Positions 26,279-35,032 are shown, numbered from the stretch's first letter. The stretch: DNA of 64,000 nucleotides from Alkalibacillus haloalkaliphilus (GCF_007991275.1 NZ_BJYA01000017.1:31114-95113); one strand, 5' to 3'. The notes: generated from the letters alone by a model not told the origin. Made by a program: numbers and translations.

Positions 26279-27772
26279 CTACTCCCCTCCTGTCGCAGCA
26301 TACATAATCTTCTCTTGATCCGCTTCATCACGGTTAAGTTCGCCACCAATTTGACCTTCATGAATGACTAAAATACGATCACTCATTCCGAGCACTTCTG
26401 GTAGTTCGGATGAAATCATAATGATACTCACCCCTTGAGCGGTTAACTCGTTCATAATTTGATAAATTTCCTTCTTCGCACCAACATCAACACCACGCGT
26501 TGGTTCATCCAGAATTAAAATTTTAGGGTTAATGCCTAACCATTTACCGATGACAATCTTTTGTTGGTTACCACCACTTAATGACTTCACCTCTTGCTCA
26601 CGGCCTGACGTTTTAACATTAAACCGTCCAATCATATCATCTACAAACTCATGTTCTTTCTGACTTGAAATAACCGTTTGCTTAGACACGTCATCTAAGT
26701 TAGGTAAAGTGAAGTTTTCTCGTACTGACATCGACAAGACGAGTCCTTCTTCTTTACGGTCCTCTGTGACAAAACCAATTCCAGATTTGATTGCATCAAT
26801 TGGTTTTTTAATTTTCGCTTTTTTCCCATCAATGAAAATGTTTCCGCTTTCAATTTCGCGATAGCCAAATAATGCTTGCATAATCTCAGAGCGTCCTGCT
26901 CCCATTAGACCAGCTACACCTAGAATTTCACCTTGCTTAACTTCAAAATTGATATCGCGAAATACATCAGACGTTAACCCTTCGACTTTAAGCCTTACAT
27001 CACCTACGTCAACGTCACGTTCTGGGAAAAGTGTGCCAAGTTCACGCCCTACAAGCATGCTAATGAGCTCATCATATTCTACTTCACCAATGACACGCGT
27101 TCCGATATATTCACCATCACGTAAAACGGATACACGATTACAAACCTTAAAGATCTCTTCCATTCGGTGTGAAATATAAACGATGCCAACACCTTGTTCG
27201 CGTAACCTCTCAATTACTTCAAACAGTCGCTCAATTTCACGATCTGTCAGCGCTGCAGTCGGCTCATCCATGACAATGACTTCTGCATTAACTGATAATG
27301 CTTTAGCAATCTCGACCATTTGTTGCTGACCAACGGATAAATTCCCTGCTGTAGCAAGCGGATCAATTTCAACACCAAGTTGACCTAAATATTCCTTCGT
27401 TAATTGGATCATCTTTTTCGTGTTTAAAAAGCCTGTCTTACCGAACTTAATCTCGCGGCCTAAAAACATATTTTCCATAACCGTTAAATACGGAATAATG
27501 TTCAGTTCTTGGTGAATAACGGCAATACCCGCTTCTTCTGACTCCTTCGTGTTTTGAAAGTGAACCGGCTCACCTTTAACGAAAACTTCACCTTCATCAC
27601 GCTCATATATCCCGGTCAAAATTTTCATTAAAGTCGATTTACCAGCACCATTCTCACCTAACAAAGCGTGAACTTCACTAGCAAGGATTTCAAAGTTAAC
27701 TTCATTTAGCACCTTATTGCCGACAAATGACTTCGAGATGCCTTTCATTTCAATTAACGTTTGTTGTGACAT
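26279..27772 (-). CDS. rbsA: Ribose import ATP-binding protein
   Basis: 497 aa with two ABC domains. The first has Walker [10 protein letters not shown], signature LSVGQQQM and Walker [12 protein letters not shown]. The second has a degenerate Walker A (GLMGAGRSE), signature LSGGNQQK and [13 protein letters not shown]. This tandem layout is usual for RbsA/MglA. Its ATG overlaps the rbsD stop (TAATG). Confidence 0.96.
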   Translation of the reverse strand: MSQQTLIEMKGISKSFVGNKVLNEVNFEILASEVHALLGENGAGKSTLMKILTGIYERDEGEVFVKGEPVHFQNTKESEEAGIAVIHQELNIIPYLTVMENMFLGREIKFGKTGFLNTKKMIQLTKEYLGQLGVEIDPLATAGNLSVGQQQMVEIAKALSVNAEVIVMDEPTAALTDREIERLFEVIERLREQGVGIVYISHRMEEIFKVCNRVSVLRDGEYIGTRVIGEVEYDELISMLVGRELGTLFPERDVDVGDVRLKVEGLTSDVFRDINFEVKQGEILGVAGLMGAGRSEIMQALFGYREIESGNIFIDGKKAKIKKPIDAIKSGIGFVTEDRKEEGLVLSMSVRENFTLPNLDDVSKQTVISSQKEHEFVDDMIGRFNVKTSGREQEVKSLSGGNQQKIVIGKWLGINPKILILDEPTRGVDVGAKKEIYQIMNELTAQGVSIIMISSELPEVLGMSDRILVIHEGQIGGELNRDEADQEKIMYAATGGE

Positions 27773-28173
27773 TAGAAAATCACCCCAGAACGAAGAATAA
27801 TATTTGCAAATGGTGTCGTCTCACCTGTTCGGATCACGACTTTTGCATCCTTCGTTAATTTTTTAAAATCTTCATGTGAGACGAAATCTTTCTCACCTTG
27901 ATAATGCTGTTCAATCTTGGTTAAAACGTGTTCATTATTTGTCTTGATCTCTGAAGCTAATGTTACGTGTTCTACTTCCATGTCCGCCAAAATAGCTTGT
28001 AAAGTTTCAACAAAGCTTGGTGTCCCTTTCGTTAAAGCTAGATCAATTCGTTTCACACCATCAGGGACGGGTAAGCCACAATCAGCAATCACAATCGTGT
28101 CAGTATGGCCTAATTGAGCTAAAACAGATGCAATCTCGCTGTTTAAAATTCCTTGTTTCTTCAAATCAATCAC
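27772..28173 (-). CDS. rbsD: D-ribose pyranase
   Basis: 133 aa, the usual RbsD length. Motifs [16 protein letters not shown] (catalytic His/Asp region), [11 protein letters not shown] and [16 protein letters not shown] near the C-terminus. It interconverts beta-pyranose and beta-furanose ribose so that RbsK can act. Overlaps rbsK by 8 bp. Confidence 0.95.
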   Translation of the reverse strand: MIDLKKQGILNSEIASVLAQLGHTDTIVIADCGLPVPDGVKRIDLALTKGTPSFVETLQAILADMEVEHVTLASEIKTNNEHVLTKIEQHYQGEKDFVSHEDFKKLTKDAKVVIRTGETTPFANIILRSGVIF

Positions 28174-29062
28174 TCTCTTTATCTAGTAATCTTAAAACAT
28201 CTTCACGTTCTGGCATTCCAGTTTGTGCGCCAAACTGACTCACAGAGATCGCTGCGGCTGCATTACCGAAGCGACACGCGTCACTATACGATTGACCTTC
28301 AGCGAGCGCAACGCTAAAACCGCCATTAAATGTGTCTCCTGCCCCCGTCGTATCTTTAACATCGACGTTGTAACTCGGGACGATCGTCTCATTGCCATTT
28401 TCAACAAACTGAACGCCAGCCGAACCTTGAGTGACGAAAAATTTCTCACGATACTGCTCGTTAAAACGTTTTTTCTCCTCAGTATCAAGCAACTCTGTCA
28501 ACTCGTGTTCATTTGGTGTGAGGAAATCGACTTTCTCAAGTAAATCTAAAGGGACAGGTTGCATAGGCGCTGGGTTTAAAACAACCGTCGTGTTATACTG
28601 ATTGGCTATATTTACTGCCTCTTCCACACTTTCAAGTGGAATTTCGAATTGCAGTAATAAAATATCACTATTTTGAATCGCTTTTTCATTTTGTTTTACG
28701 ATTTCCGGAGTCACATGAGCATTGGCTCCAGGAACGACGATAATTGTGTTATCCTGTTCTGCCACAGTGATTTGAGCAACACCTGTTGGAGCGTGTGTAA
28801 CCGGTTCCACATTGACGTTAAAAATACCTTGATCCTTCAAGTGAGTAACCAATGGTTGTCCAAAAGTGTCGTCTCCAACACAACCAACCATTGTCACTTC
28901 TGCGCCAAGTTTAGAAGCGGCTACGGCTTGATTCGCCCCTTTTCCACCAGGAATGGTTTGAAAGTCTGTCCCTAATAACGTCTCACCCTGATCCGGAAAA
29001 CGTTCTGCTTGTGACACGAGGTCCATATTAATACTACCGATTACAGTCACTTTTGCTGTCAC
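28166..29062 (-). CDS. rbsK: Ribokinase
   Basis: 298 aa PfkB-family kinase. GSINMDLV, the [15 protein letters not shown] motif, LNPAPMQP and the [13 protein letters not shown] signature with catalytic Asp are all present. It phosphorylates ribose to ribose-5-P. Second gene of the operon, 19 bp after rbsR. Confidence 0.96.
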   Translation of the reverse strand: MTAKVTVIGSINMDLVSQAERFPDQGETLLGTDFQTIPGGKGANQAVAASKLGAEVTMVGCVGDDTFGQPLVTHLKDQGIFNVNVEPVTHAPTGVAQITVAEQDNTIIVVPGANAHVTPEIVKQNEKAIQNSDILLLQFEIPLESVEEAVNIANQYNTTVVLNPAPMQPVPLDLLEKVDFLTPNEHELTELLDTEEKKRFNEQYREKFFVTQGSAGVQFVENGNETIVPSYNVDVKDTTGAGDTFNGGFSVALAEGQSYSDACRFGNAAAAISVSQFGAQTGMPEREDVLRLLDKESD

Positions 29063-29081
29063 TTAGCATACTCCTTTAAAT

Positions 29082-30062
29082 CTATCTTTTAGTTGATTGA
29101 CGCTTAATTAATGTTGACGGGAAAACATTCTCTTTTTCTTTAACCATTTTCCCTTCGATTAATGCTGTTAATGCCTCTGCCGCCTCGCGACTCATTTGGT
29201 AAATCGGCTGTGACAATGTCGAAAGCTCTGGTTTCGTCATCTCTGTTAAATCAATACCATCAAAACCAATAATCGCTAAATCTTCTGGAACGTTTAAATT
29301 AAGTGACTCTGCAGCTTTTAAAGCTCCTAGTGCCATGACATCATTTCCCGCGAATATACCATCAATTTCGGGATGGCTCTGCAGCAACTCTTTAGTCACT
29401 TTTGCCGCTTCCTTCTGGTCAAAGTTTCCTTCTACAACATAACTGCTTAGAAACCAATCTTGCTGCTTAATGACATCTATATAACCTAAATAACGATTAT
29501 CTGAGTTCTCCACTTTATCCGGGCCTTTTATATGGCCAATCCGAGTACAACCCACTTCTAGTAAGTGCTCTGCTGCCTTCCGTCCACCACTGCGGTTATC
29601 GATCGCAAAAGTCGGGATATCTTGATGAATCGATCGGTCAAGTGCGACAACTGGCATATCATATTCGGCAATTAAATCCCGTTCAATCGTATTCGATACG
29701 ATAATCGCACCATCGACGTATTTTTGTTTCATAACATCAAGATAAAGTCGTTCCTTTTCAGGGTCTTCATCACTATTACAAAGGATCGTTGTAAACCCTT
29801 TTTGAATTAAATAATCTTCCACACCCCGAACAAGCTCTGGGAAGTATGGGTTCGTAATATCCGGAACGATTATCCCAATCGTTTTAGATTGCTTCTTAAA
29901 CAGGCTACGCGCAACAGAATTCGGCTTGTAATTCAACAAATCCACTGCCGCTTCTACCTTCTTACGCGTATCTTCATTTACATAACCATTACGATTAATA
30001 ACCCGCGAAACCGTCGCCACCGAGACTTCCGCATGGTGTGCTACATCTTTAATTGTTGTCAT
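29082..30062 (-). CDS. rbsR: LacI-family ribose operon repressor
   Basis: 326 aa. N-terminal LacI HTH (TIKDVAHHAEVSVATVSRVINRNGYV), hinge helix NYKPNSVARSL and a sugar-binding core (IGIIVPDITNPYFPELVRGVE, AGNDVMALGALKA), ending FPSTLIKRQSTKR. First gene of rbsRKDACB. Two operator palindromes lie 35-90 bp upstream of its ATG, so autoregulation and repression of the whole operon are likely. Confidence 0.93.
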   Translation of the reverse strand: MTTIKDVAHHAEVSVATVSRVINRNGYVNEDTRKKVEAAVDLLNYKPNSVARSLFKKQSKTIGIIVPDITNPYFPELVRGVEDYLIQKGFTTILCNSDEDPEKERLYLDVMKQKYVDGAIIVSNTIERDLIAEYDMPVVALDRSIHQDIPTFAIDNRSGGRKAAEHLLEVGCTRIGHIKGPDKVENSDNRYLGYIDVIKQQDWFLSSYVVEGNFDQKEAAKVTKELLQSHPEIDGIFAGNDVMALGALKAAESLNLNVPEDLAIIGFDGIDLTEMTKPELSTLSQPIYQMSREAAEALTALIEGKMVKEKENVFPSTLIKRQSTKR

Positions 30063-30095
30063 GTTAGACCACCTAAATTATTTCATTTTCTATGG

Positions 30096-30109
30096 TGTAA
30101 CCGTTTACA
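30096..30109. promoter_or_regulatory. RbsR operator-like palindrome, proximal
   Basis: TGTAACCGTTTACA, an imperfect palindrome with the CG centre typical of LacI-family operators. Centre-to-centre distance to the distal site is 43 bp, about four helical turns, compatible with both sites on one DNA face. Confidence 0.65.
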
Positions 30110-30138
30110 TGTTTTGTGTAATAAAAGAGTTACTAATC

Positions 30139-30152
30139 TGTAACCCGTTACA
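30139..30152. promoter_or_regulatory. RbsR operator-like palindrome, distal
   Basis: TGTAACCCGTTACA: TGTAAC and GTTACA arms are perfectly complementary around a CC core. Same core as the proximal site. Confidence 0.65.
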
Positions 30153-30224
30153 CATTATTCTAGTACTCTTACAAATGATTTGTAAAGAGATTCTATTAAA
30201 ATTTTTTAAAAAAAATAAAAAGAA

Positions 30225-30330
30225 GCACCCACAACGTCGTGAGTGCTTCTCTTATTGTATTTTATGGTTGATAGACGCTATTAATTTAAAAGGGATTACT
30301 CTCTTTTTTATTTTCCCTTCAACCATAAAG
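30225..30330 (-). pseudogene. 3' remnant of a LacI-family regulator gene with its terminator (copy 2)
   Basis: On the minus strand from about 30330 the sequence reads MVEGKIKKRVIPFKLI, which aligns with LIEGKMVKEKENVFPSTLI of RbsR; a 2-bp deletion then breaks the RQST ending. The hairpin AGCACTCACG...GGGTGCTT (30225-30247) follows, as in copy 1. It lies on the far side of the rbs operon from copy 1. The interval 30335-30600 is AT-rich with no gene seen. Confidence 0.5.
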
Positions 30331-30607
30331 CATGGTGTGTTGCTCCACCCTTGGTCAAAATTAACATTTTATACATATATTCGTATTTTTAAATTTGTTT
30401 TTGTCTATTTTTTCTATAAATGTTTAAAATAATTTCGACCCGTACCATTAAAAACTAATATATATTTTATTAAGTTAAAGAGTTAATGTAAAGAATTATT
30501 TTAATAAATTTAATGAATTTAAATAATTATACGATTTCAGTGATTAGTAGCGGCATTACTTTAATTAAAAGTGAATATACCAACAAAATCTCCCTACCAT
30601 ACACATT

Positions 30608-30637
30608 TTGACAAACTTATTGGAAGTTTTGTGATAT
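30608..30637 (+). promoter_or_regulatory. Sigma-A-like promoter of the orphan BY-kinase
   Basis: Perfect TTGACA (30608-30613), 18-bp spacer, TGATAT (30632-30637). The kinase TTG start is 41 bp downstream. Confidence 0.6.
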
Positions 30638-30677
30638 TTTAGCACTAGTTTTGAAATGTCATGAGAGGGTGAACATT

Positions 30678-31400
30678 TTGTTTAAAAAATCTGCACGGGC
30701 TAAGTTCCGTGAGCAAAAGCAGCAACATCGTTCTAATCATTTACGTTCATTATTTACACGCAATCATCCTAAATCGGTTATCTCTGAACAATTTCGTACA
30801 CTTAGAACGAACTTACAATTTGCACCAAATGAAGTTGATTTACAAACAATCGCCGTCACATCAACCAATAAAGGTGAAGGAAAAAGTGTCACAGCAATCA
30901 ATCTAGCAACCGTGTTTGCCCAGCAAGGAAAACAAGTTCTACTAGTTGATGCCGATATGCGAAGTCCGAGCATTCACCACAATTTGCGCATCGATAATCG
31001 ACTTGGCTTAAGTAACTTGCTCGTCGGTGATTATGACGTCGTTCAAGTCGTTCGCGATGTGAAAACAAACAACCTCGACATCTTGACATGCGGGCCAATT
31101 CCACCTAACCCGTCAGAACTACTGGATTCTCAAGCGATGACTGAGCTGATGGAGAAAGCAAAAGCCAGTTATGACTTAATTATCTTTGACACACCACCTG
31201 TTCTCGCTGTCACGGATCCACAAATTTTGGCCAACCGAGTTGATGGTGTGTTATTCGTCGTTCGCAGCAAAGTCACTGACAAAAAGTCCGCCACAAAAGC
31301 TAGAGAACTTTTAAAGCAAGCCGATGCGAATATTTTAGGTGCCGTATTAAACGACTACGATCAAAAACGAAAAGACTACTATTATTACAGTTATCAATAG
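30678..31400 (+). CDS. Orphan CpsD/YwqD-family tyrosine kinase (BY-kinase)
   Basis: 240 aa from TTG 30678, which has GAGAGGGTG upstream; an earlier in-frame TTG (30651) lacks an RBS. Walker A in TSTNKGEGKSVTAI, Walker A' in LLVDADMRSP and Walker B in LIIFDTPPVLAVTD. The C-terminus YYYYSYQ is the autophosphorylated Tyr cluster. About two thirds identical by eye to the kinase at 54805. Unlike that copy, it has no membrane activator gene next to it, so it must borrow one or use the YwqC-like protein at 54078. Probably regulates polysaccharide export or sugar dehydrogenases. Confidence 0.9.
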   Translation: MFKKSARAKFREQKQQHRSNHLRSLFTRNHPKSVISEQFRTLRTNLQFAPNEVDLQTIAVTSTNKGEGKSVTAINLATVFAQQGKQVLLVDADMRSPSIHHNLRIDNRLGLSNLLVGDYDVVQVVRDVKTNNLDILTCGPIPPNPSELLDSQAMTELMEKAKASYDLIIFDTPPVLAVTDPQILANRVDGVLFVVRSKVTDKKSATKARELLKQADANILGAVLNDYDQKRKDYYYYSYQ

Positions 31401-31462
31401 ACTGTCGTATATAAAATACCTCCCTCGTCTACAATGCTTGATAGTGACGGGGAGGTTTCTTT

Positions 31463-31924
31463 ATGAAATACATATTGTCTACAATTATCATTTCTTCTAT
31501 ATTAATCATTGCCTTCAGCATAATGAGCGAAATGGAGCGATCAGGTTCATCGATTCACGCGATTTATTATATGAACGGGTCGACATTGTTTCTACTAGAT
31601 CAGCAAAGCTCTTTTTACAGCATTTATTCATTCAGTAGTGAATCAACCGTGAACCGAAAAGCAGGTCACTTTTTCTTTTACGGCATTTTAACTACCTTAA
31701 TCTATCTCGCTCACCCAGCGGCTACTACTTTAAGAAGAGCCACTCATTCCGTACTGGCGACGACCATGATCGGTTTCATTGATGAGATCCATCAACATTT
31801 TCTCGTCAACCGAAGTGGGCGCATGTTAGACGTGTTCATTAATATGTCCGGGAGTTTAACTGCGGTGACAGTCGTCGCCTCATTTAGCTTAGCTTCACAA
31901 TTGATTTTAAAGCTATCAAAATGA
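31463..31924 (+). CDS. VanZ-like membrane protein (1)
   Basis: 153 aa with about 4 membrane segments. The segment NRKAGHFFFYGILTTLIY and IGFIDEIHQHFLVNRSGRMLDVFINMSG carry the conserved Asp-Glu-His-Q and R-D pattern of the VanZ family. RBS GGGGAGG is 8 nt upstream. Function of chromosomal VanZ-like proteins is poorly known; some affect teicoplanin resistance or cell envelope. A second family member is at 33367 on the other strand. Confidence 0.85.
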   Translation: MKYILSTIIISSILIIAFSIMSEMERSGSSIHAIYYMNGSTLFLLDQQSSFYSIYSFSSESTVNRKAGHFFFYGILTTLIYLAHPAATTLRRATHSVLATTMIGFIDEIHQHFLVNRSGRMLDVFINMSGSLTAVTVVASFSLASQLILKLSK

Positions 31925-31962
31925 AAAGTCGGGCACACCGCTTTCGGATGTGCCCGACTTTT
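31924..31962. terminator. Strong bidirectional terminator
   Basis: AAAAGTCGGGCACA (31924-31937) pairs with TGTGCCCGACTTTT (31949-31962), extended by CCG/CGG. It begins at the last base of the VanZ stop. The next 300 bp (to 32260) hold no gene that I can see. Confidence 0.85.
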
Positions 31963-32270
31963 CGTAAAATAAGCCCCTGTAATGATTTTCACCCCAGTGT
32001 ACATTGGTAAAACTTAAGTCTAAGCCTAAGTCCCTATACCAATTATACTAAATATATATTAACAAAATTGGTATCACAAATCAACAATTTCCATGATTAT
32101 ACACCAAAAACTTGTTGACGATTTTCGACAATTCGGTCGTACTCTATTTAAGCGTCTATTATCCCTCTCTCTAACCACCAACCAACCTCATTTTAAAATA
32201 GGATTCACTTAATAGTTTATAATTTTTATCTATAAAATTCTTTTAAAACCCTCGATATTAAGATTATTAA

Positions 32271-32278
32271 GCCGATAA
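32271..32278 (+). promoter_or_regulatory. Sigma-D-like -10 element ahead of the riboswitch
   Basis: GCCGATAA matches the sigma-D (motility sigma factor) -10 consensus GCCGATAT at 7 of 8 positions. No good TAAA -35 lies 14-16 bp upstream, so the call is tentative. A start site near 32285 would suit the riboswitch that begins at about 32323. Confidence 0.3.
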
Positions 32279-32322
32279 TATACACAAGCACTATCACGCA
32301 ATTATCTAAAAATGTTAAAAAT

Positions 32323-32406
32323 CAATCGATAATGGCAAACTTATTGAAAAATAAGGACGCAAAGCCAAGGGCCTAACGTTTTTACTATGGCAGCCGGTTA
32401 CCGAAA
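32323..32406 (+). ncRNA. Cyclic di-GMP-I (GEMM-I) riboswitch
   Basis: Conserved blocks are in order: GGCAAAC (32334-32340), a short stem closed by a TGAAAA loop, GGACGCAAAGCC (32355-32366), GGGCCTAAC, a variable stem, GGCAGCC (32389-32395) and GGTTACCGA (32397-32405). The GNRA-like loop and its receptor are both in place. The flanks ATCGATAA/TTACCGA can form P1. Downstream is a terminator, so ligand binding probably sets read-through into the CheY-like gene. Confidence 0.92.
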
Positions 32407-32418
32407 TGAGCGCACGAA

Positions 32419-32447
32419 AGGTGAGCCTATTTGGGTTCGCCTTTTTT
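32419..32447 (+). terminator. Expression-platform terminator of the c-di-GMP riboswitch
   Basis: GGTGAGCC (32420-32427) pairs with GGTTCGCC (32434-32441, two G-U pairs) and is followed by TTTTTT. It lies between the aptamer and the RBS at 32484. Whether c-di-GMP turns expression on or off is not readable by eye. Confidence 0.7.
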
Positions 32448-32497
32448 ATATTTTAATAGAGTACACAAACAAGAATAACCATATAGGAGAATTACTT

Positions 32498-32878
32498 ATG
32501 AGCACGATCTTAATTGCTGATGATTCAAAGTTTATGAGAATGCATTTAAAACATATAATACTAGGTCATGGTTCCTACAACATCTTAGAGGCAGCGGATG
32601 GAAGACAAGCAATCGATTTATACAAACGACAACAACCTGATTTAGTCGTTCTTGATATAACAATGGAGCATGTAGACGGTTTAACTACTTTAAAAGAGAT
32701 TATGAGTATTGGAGATTCTGCTACTGTTGTTATGTGCTCCTCGATAGGGACGCATTCTAATATAACAGAATGCCAACAGTTAGGGGCGCATGACTTTATT
32801 ATTAAACCACATTTCGAACGGTTAGTAGATGTCTTAAATAGTTTAATTGCAATTAACAAATTAAAGAGGAGTGAATAA
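32498..32878 (+). CDS. CheY-like single-domain response regulator under a c-di-GMP riboswitch
   Basis: 126 aa, receiver domain only. Acidic pair DD at 9-10, phospho-acceptor Asp in LVVLDITM, Ser in MCSSIG and Lys in FIIKPHF. RBS AGGAG is 8 nt before ATG 32498; the longer frame from 32387 starts inside the riboswitch and is rejected. No output domain, so it should act through a protein partner, as CheY does at the flagellar motor or SpoIIA/YneI-type regulators do elsewhere. Overlaps the next gene (TAATG). Confidence 0.9.
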   Translation: MSTILIADDSKFMRMHLKHIILGHGSYNILEAADGRQAIDLYKRQQPDLVVLDITMEHVDGLTTLKEIMSIGDSATVVMCSSIGTHSNITECQQLGAHDFIIKPHFERLVDVLNSLIAINKLKRSE

Positions 32879-33099
32879 TGTTTATGAAAGATTTTGGAAT
32901 ATGTTCGCGTTGTGGTCAAATGACTTATATTGCCTATGACTTCTGTCGTAATTGCTACAATGAAGAAGAAGAAACCATTCACGAGATTAAAACCTATTTA
33001 CGAACACACCCTAGAGCAAATGCCATGGATATTTCATCAGGAACAGGCATCTCAATTAGTAAAATCACAAGATTAATCAAAAATGGAATGATCGTATGA
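32878..33099 (+). CDS. YvyF-like zinc-ribbon/winged-helix small protein
   Basis: 73 aa. CSRCGQ...CRNCYNEEE forms a four-Cys zinc ribbon (about 9-28), followed by a small HTH (SSGTGISISKITRLIKNGMIV). The layout matches YvyF (TIGR03826) of the B. subtilis flagellar/com region, though shorter. The ATG overlaps the stop of the CheY-like gene, so the two are co-translated and under the same riboswitch. This suggests that c-di-GMP controls a small motility-related regulatory pair. Function inferred. Confidence 0.7.
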   Translation: MFMKDFGICSRCGQMTYIAYDFCRNCYNEEEETIHEIKTYLRTHPRANAMDISSGTGISISKITRLIKNGMIV

Positions 33100-33135
33100 A
33101 TAGAATCTAAAACGTGTGCTTTGAGGCTTCTGTCG

Positions 33136-33257
33136 AATTATGCGTTCGCTTAATTATGTTAACAGTTCGCTTAAAAAATTGTAATTTCGCTTAATTATTA
33201 AGAATTTCGCCCAATTATTGAAGATTTCGCCTAATTATCTGGAGTTTCGCTTAATTA
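33136..33257 (+). repeat. Type B intergenic element (copy 8)
   Basis: Six TCGC(T/C)(T/C)AA units start at 33146, 33167, 33187, 33207, 33227 and 33247 (21 bp, then 20). No left inverted repeat arm and no right hairpin are evident. Lies between convergent genes. Confidence 0.8.
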
Positions 33258-33291
33258 ATGAAACGAATATTAGTCTGTTCCGAACAATGTA

Positions 33292-33334
33292 AAAAGCCCA
33301 GCAGTCGGAGAACATTCCTTCTAACTGGACTTCC
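33292..33334 (-). terminator. Terminator of the second VanZ-like gene
   Basis: On the minus strand AGTCCAG pairs with CTGGGCT with further inner pairing (AGAA/TTCT), followed by TTTTTAC. Confidence 0.6.
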
Positions 33335-33366
33335 CTTATAGTTTAGTCCTAACCATTGTCTTACTC

Positions 33367-33813
33367 TTATCTGGTATGTCCCTTTGTAGCTATCTTCCTC
33401 CAAATAACAACATACAAAAGCACGCCAAAACCCGCACCAACTGTATCTAAAACAACGTCACTCACTTCTCCAGATCTTCCTGGTATGTATAATTGATGAA
33501 CTTCATCTGAAATCGCGTACAATAAACAAACGACAATCGTCACCCAAGCACTTCGCTTAAGCTCCACGCCACTTACTCTTAAAGCATTCATCACGAGAAT
33601 CCCAAGCACAAAGTAAATAAAAAAGTGCGCCGCTTTTCGAATGAGGTAATGAACCCAATCCGTGTCCGCATCAATGAACGGTACAATCGATAAAACGAGA
33701 TCGACGACACTTCCGCTTAATTCACTCGACTGTTCTCCAGGCTGGTGTGAGAAATAAAAAATAAGCCCCATCCACATGAGGACAGCCAACCAAGACACTA
33801 ACTTCTTCATCAT
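33367..33813 (-). CDS. VanZ-like membrane protein (2)
   Basis: About 148 aa, 4-5 membrane segments. IRKAAHFFIYFVLGILVMNAL and YAISDEVHQLYIPGRSGEVSDVVLDTVGA give the VanZ pattern (D-E-H-Q, G-R-x-G-E). RBS AAGGAG supports ATG 33813 or 33810; the longer frame from 33867 has no RBS. Related to the copy at 31463, but the order around it differs. Confidence 0.85.
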   Translation of the reverse strand: MMKKLVSWLAVLMWMGLIFYFSHQPGEQSSELSGSVVDLVLSIVPFIDADTDWVHYLIRKAAHFFIYFVLGILVMNALRVSGVELKRSAWVTIVVCLLYAISDEVHQLYIPGRSGEVSDVVLDTVGAGFGVLLYVVIWRKIATKGHTR

Positions 33814-33898
33814 CCATCTCCTTACATTCCAACCTAAAAAATCACCTATTATCATATGGTACAACAACTTCCATTAATATGGAATCTACAAAATAAAA

Positions 33899-33932
33899 TC
33901 CCACCGTTTTATTATGAAATAAAACGGTGGGA
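33899..33932 (-). terminator. Terminator of the 78-aa gene
   Basis: TCCCACCGTTTTAT/ATAAAACGGTGGGA arms (33899-33912, 33919-33932); on the minus strand followed by TTTTATTTTG. It lies about 75 bp beyond the stop at 34010. Confidence 0.75.
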
Positions 33933-34009
33933 ACGTCTGAACTGTCCGTAATTTTTATTTTTTGGGGAAAGTGGGCTCCATTAATTCCCACTGTTTAATA
34001 ATTTGAGAG

Positions 34010-34246
34010 TTATTTTGAATTTCTTTTACTGATCCGATCAATTCGAAAGTCTTCTTTAAGGACTTGTATAAACTTAAACATACTTAGAGGAACCTTGCCT
34101 CCACTTAGTTTAAAGATCTTCCAATGAAGTCCGAGCATCTTTTCAAGATCTTCTTTCCGCCGTTCCTTACTAAATAGATAGTAAGCATGAATAAACTCAG
34201 ATTTCATTTTCTCAATCTCTTCTGTTTTGTCTTTTACAGTTTCCAA
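34010..34246 (-). CDS. Small helical protein, unknown function
   Basis: 78 aa from TTG 34246 with GAAGG upstream; charged and helical (EEIEKMKSEFIHAYYLF, KEDLEKMLGLHWKIFKL). No motif recognised. Dedicated terminator downstream supports that it is a real gene. Confidence 0.5.
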   Translation of the reverse strand: METVKDKTEEIEKMKSEFIHAYYLFSKERRKEDLEKMLGLHWKIFKLSGGKVPLSMFKFIQVLKEDFRIDRISKRNSK

Positions 34247-34506
34247 AAAGCTACCTTCTCACCTCCACTATAATTTGTTGAAAAAAGCTGCGATTAGTTC
34301 TTAGTTCTTTATAACCACCACCTTATTCCTACAAAGTACAATTATATTTTACAAAGTTTTCAGAAAAAGTAAAGTACTTTTTCGAAAATAATTGTGAACA
34401 AAATGTGAACAATGTCAAAATTAGTCATGTATCAGCCTCTTATAAAGCTCCCGCTATGACTGAATAAGAAGATAGGCGTTCACTTCCTCTATTAGGCGAA
34501 CTTATA

Positions 34507-34552
34507 CTTGCTCCCTTTTAAGGATTTCTTAAGAGGGAGCACTTTGTTTTTG
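34507..34552 (+). terminator. Orphan plus-strand terminator
   Basis: TTGCTCCCTTTTAAG (34508-34522) pairs with CTTAAGAGGGAGCA (34528-34541) with one G-U pair, then CTTTGTTTTT. No plus-strand gene lies upstream for 1.4 kb, since 33367-34246 is on the minus strand. A short untranslated transcript starting somewhere in 34380-34500 is possible. 34475-34500 holds a type B fragment. Confidence 0.55.
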
Positions 34553-34566
34553 TTGCTGCACAGCTG

Positions 34567-34698
34567 GGAATCCGGCGTTCGCCGGAATAGGGGTGCACTT
34601 CGCCGGATTATTGAAATTTTCGCCGGAATAATTCTGTTTTCGCCGAAAAATCGACAATTTCGCCGGAATAATGGTTTCTTCGCTGATAATCCAGTTTT
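34567..34698 (+). repeat. Type A intergenic element (copy 9)
   Basis: Unit starts 34579, 34600, 34620, 34640 and 34660 and end unit 34680 (CGCTGATAATCCAG). Spacing 21 then 20. Left arm GGAATCCGGCG present. It ends in TTTTTA instead of ATAATGG. Confidence 0.82.
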
Positions 34699-34818
34699 TA
34701 CCACAGCACAACCCCACAATGTAAATGTTAACTACACGGCAGTGGTACATAATGATTGTGTTCAAAGTTAGCTTTCTACTAAAGTAACATTAAATTCTAA
34801 TCGTTAGGGCGGATACAG

Positions 34819-34998
34819 TTGATTAATAAAAAAGCGTATATTGAAAGCCGTTACATTAATCATGAACAAAAATCAAACAACAGCAACCGCTTGTTTAATG
34901 GATATCACTTTAATCAAAATAGAAGAGTTGCTCGATCTTTTTCTTCGTTTTACCCTGATCTGAAAACAAAATTCCTTCTTATAATTTTTCACTATTGA
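34819..34998 (+). CDS. Possible 59-aa small ORF
   Basis: TTG start with an AGGGCGG-like RBS; the product is rich in Asn, Arg, Phe and Tyr (for example NRLFNGYHFNQNRRVARSF). No family recognised, no clear promoter. It may be chance or the tail of a lost gene. Confidence 0.2.
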   Translation: MINKKAYIESRYINHEQKSNNSNRLFNGYHFNQNRRVARSFSSFYPDLKTKFLLIIFHY

Positions 34999-35032
34999 AG
35001 GAAACTGTTCACTATTAAGAAAGTAAATAAAA

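Noticed and set aside
26278..26361. Longer rbsC start
   Set aside because: It lies in rbsA coding sequence without RBS; GTG 26277 has AGGAGGGG at correct spacing.
28017..28975. Several frames opposite rbsK/rbsD
   Set aside because: Shadow frames of well-identified genes.
32387..32497. 37-residue N-terminal extension of the CheY-like protein
   Set aside because: It would start inside the riboswitch and cross its terminator; ATG 32498 has a good RBS and begins at the receiver domain.
34492..34771. Three small frames on both strands
   Set aside because: Translations of type A copy 9 and its flanks; the presence of frames on both strands over the same DNA shows they come from the repeat.
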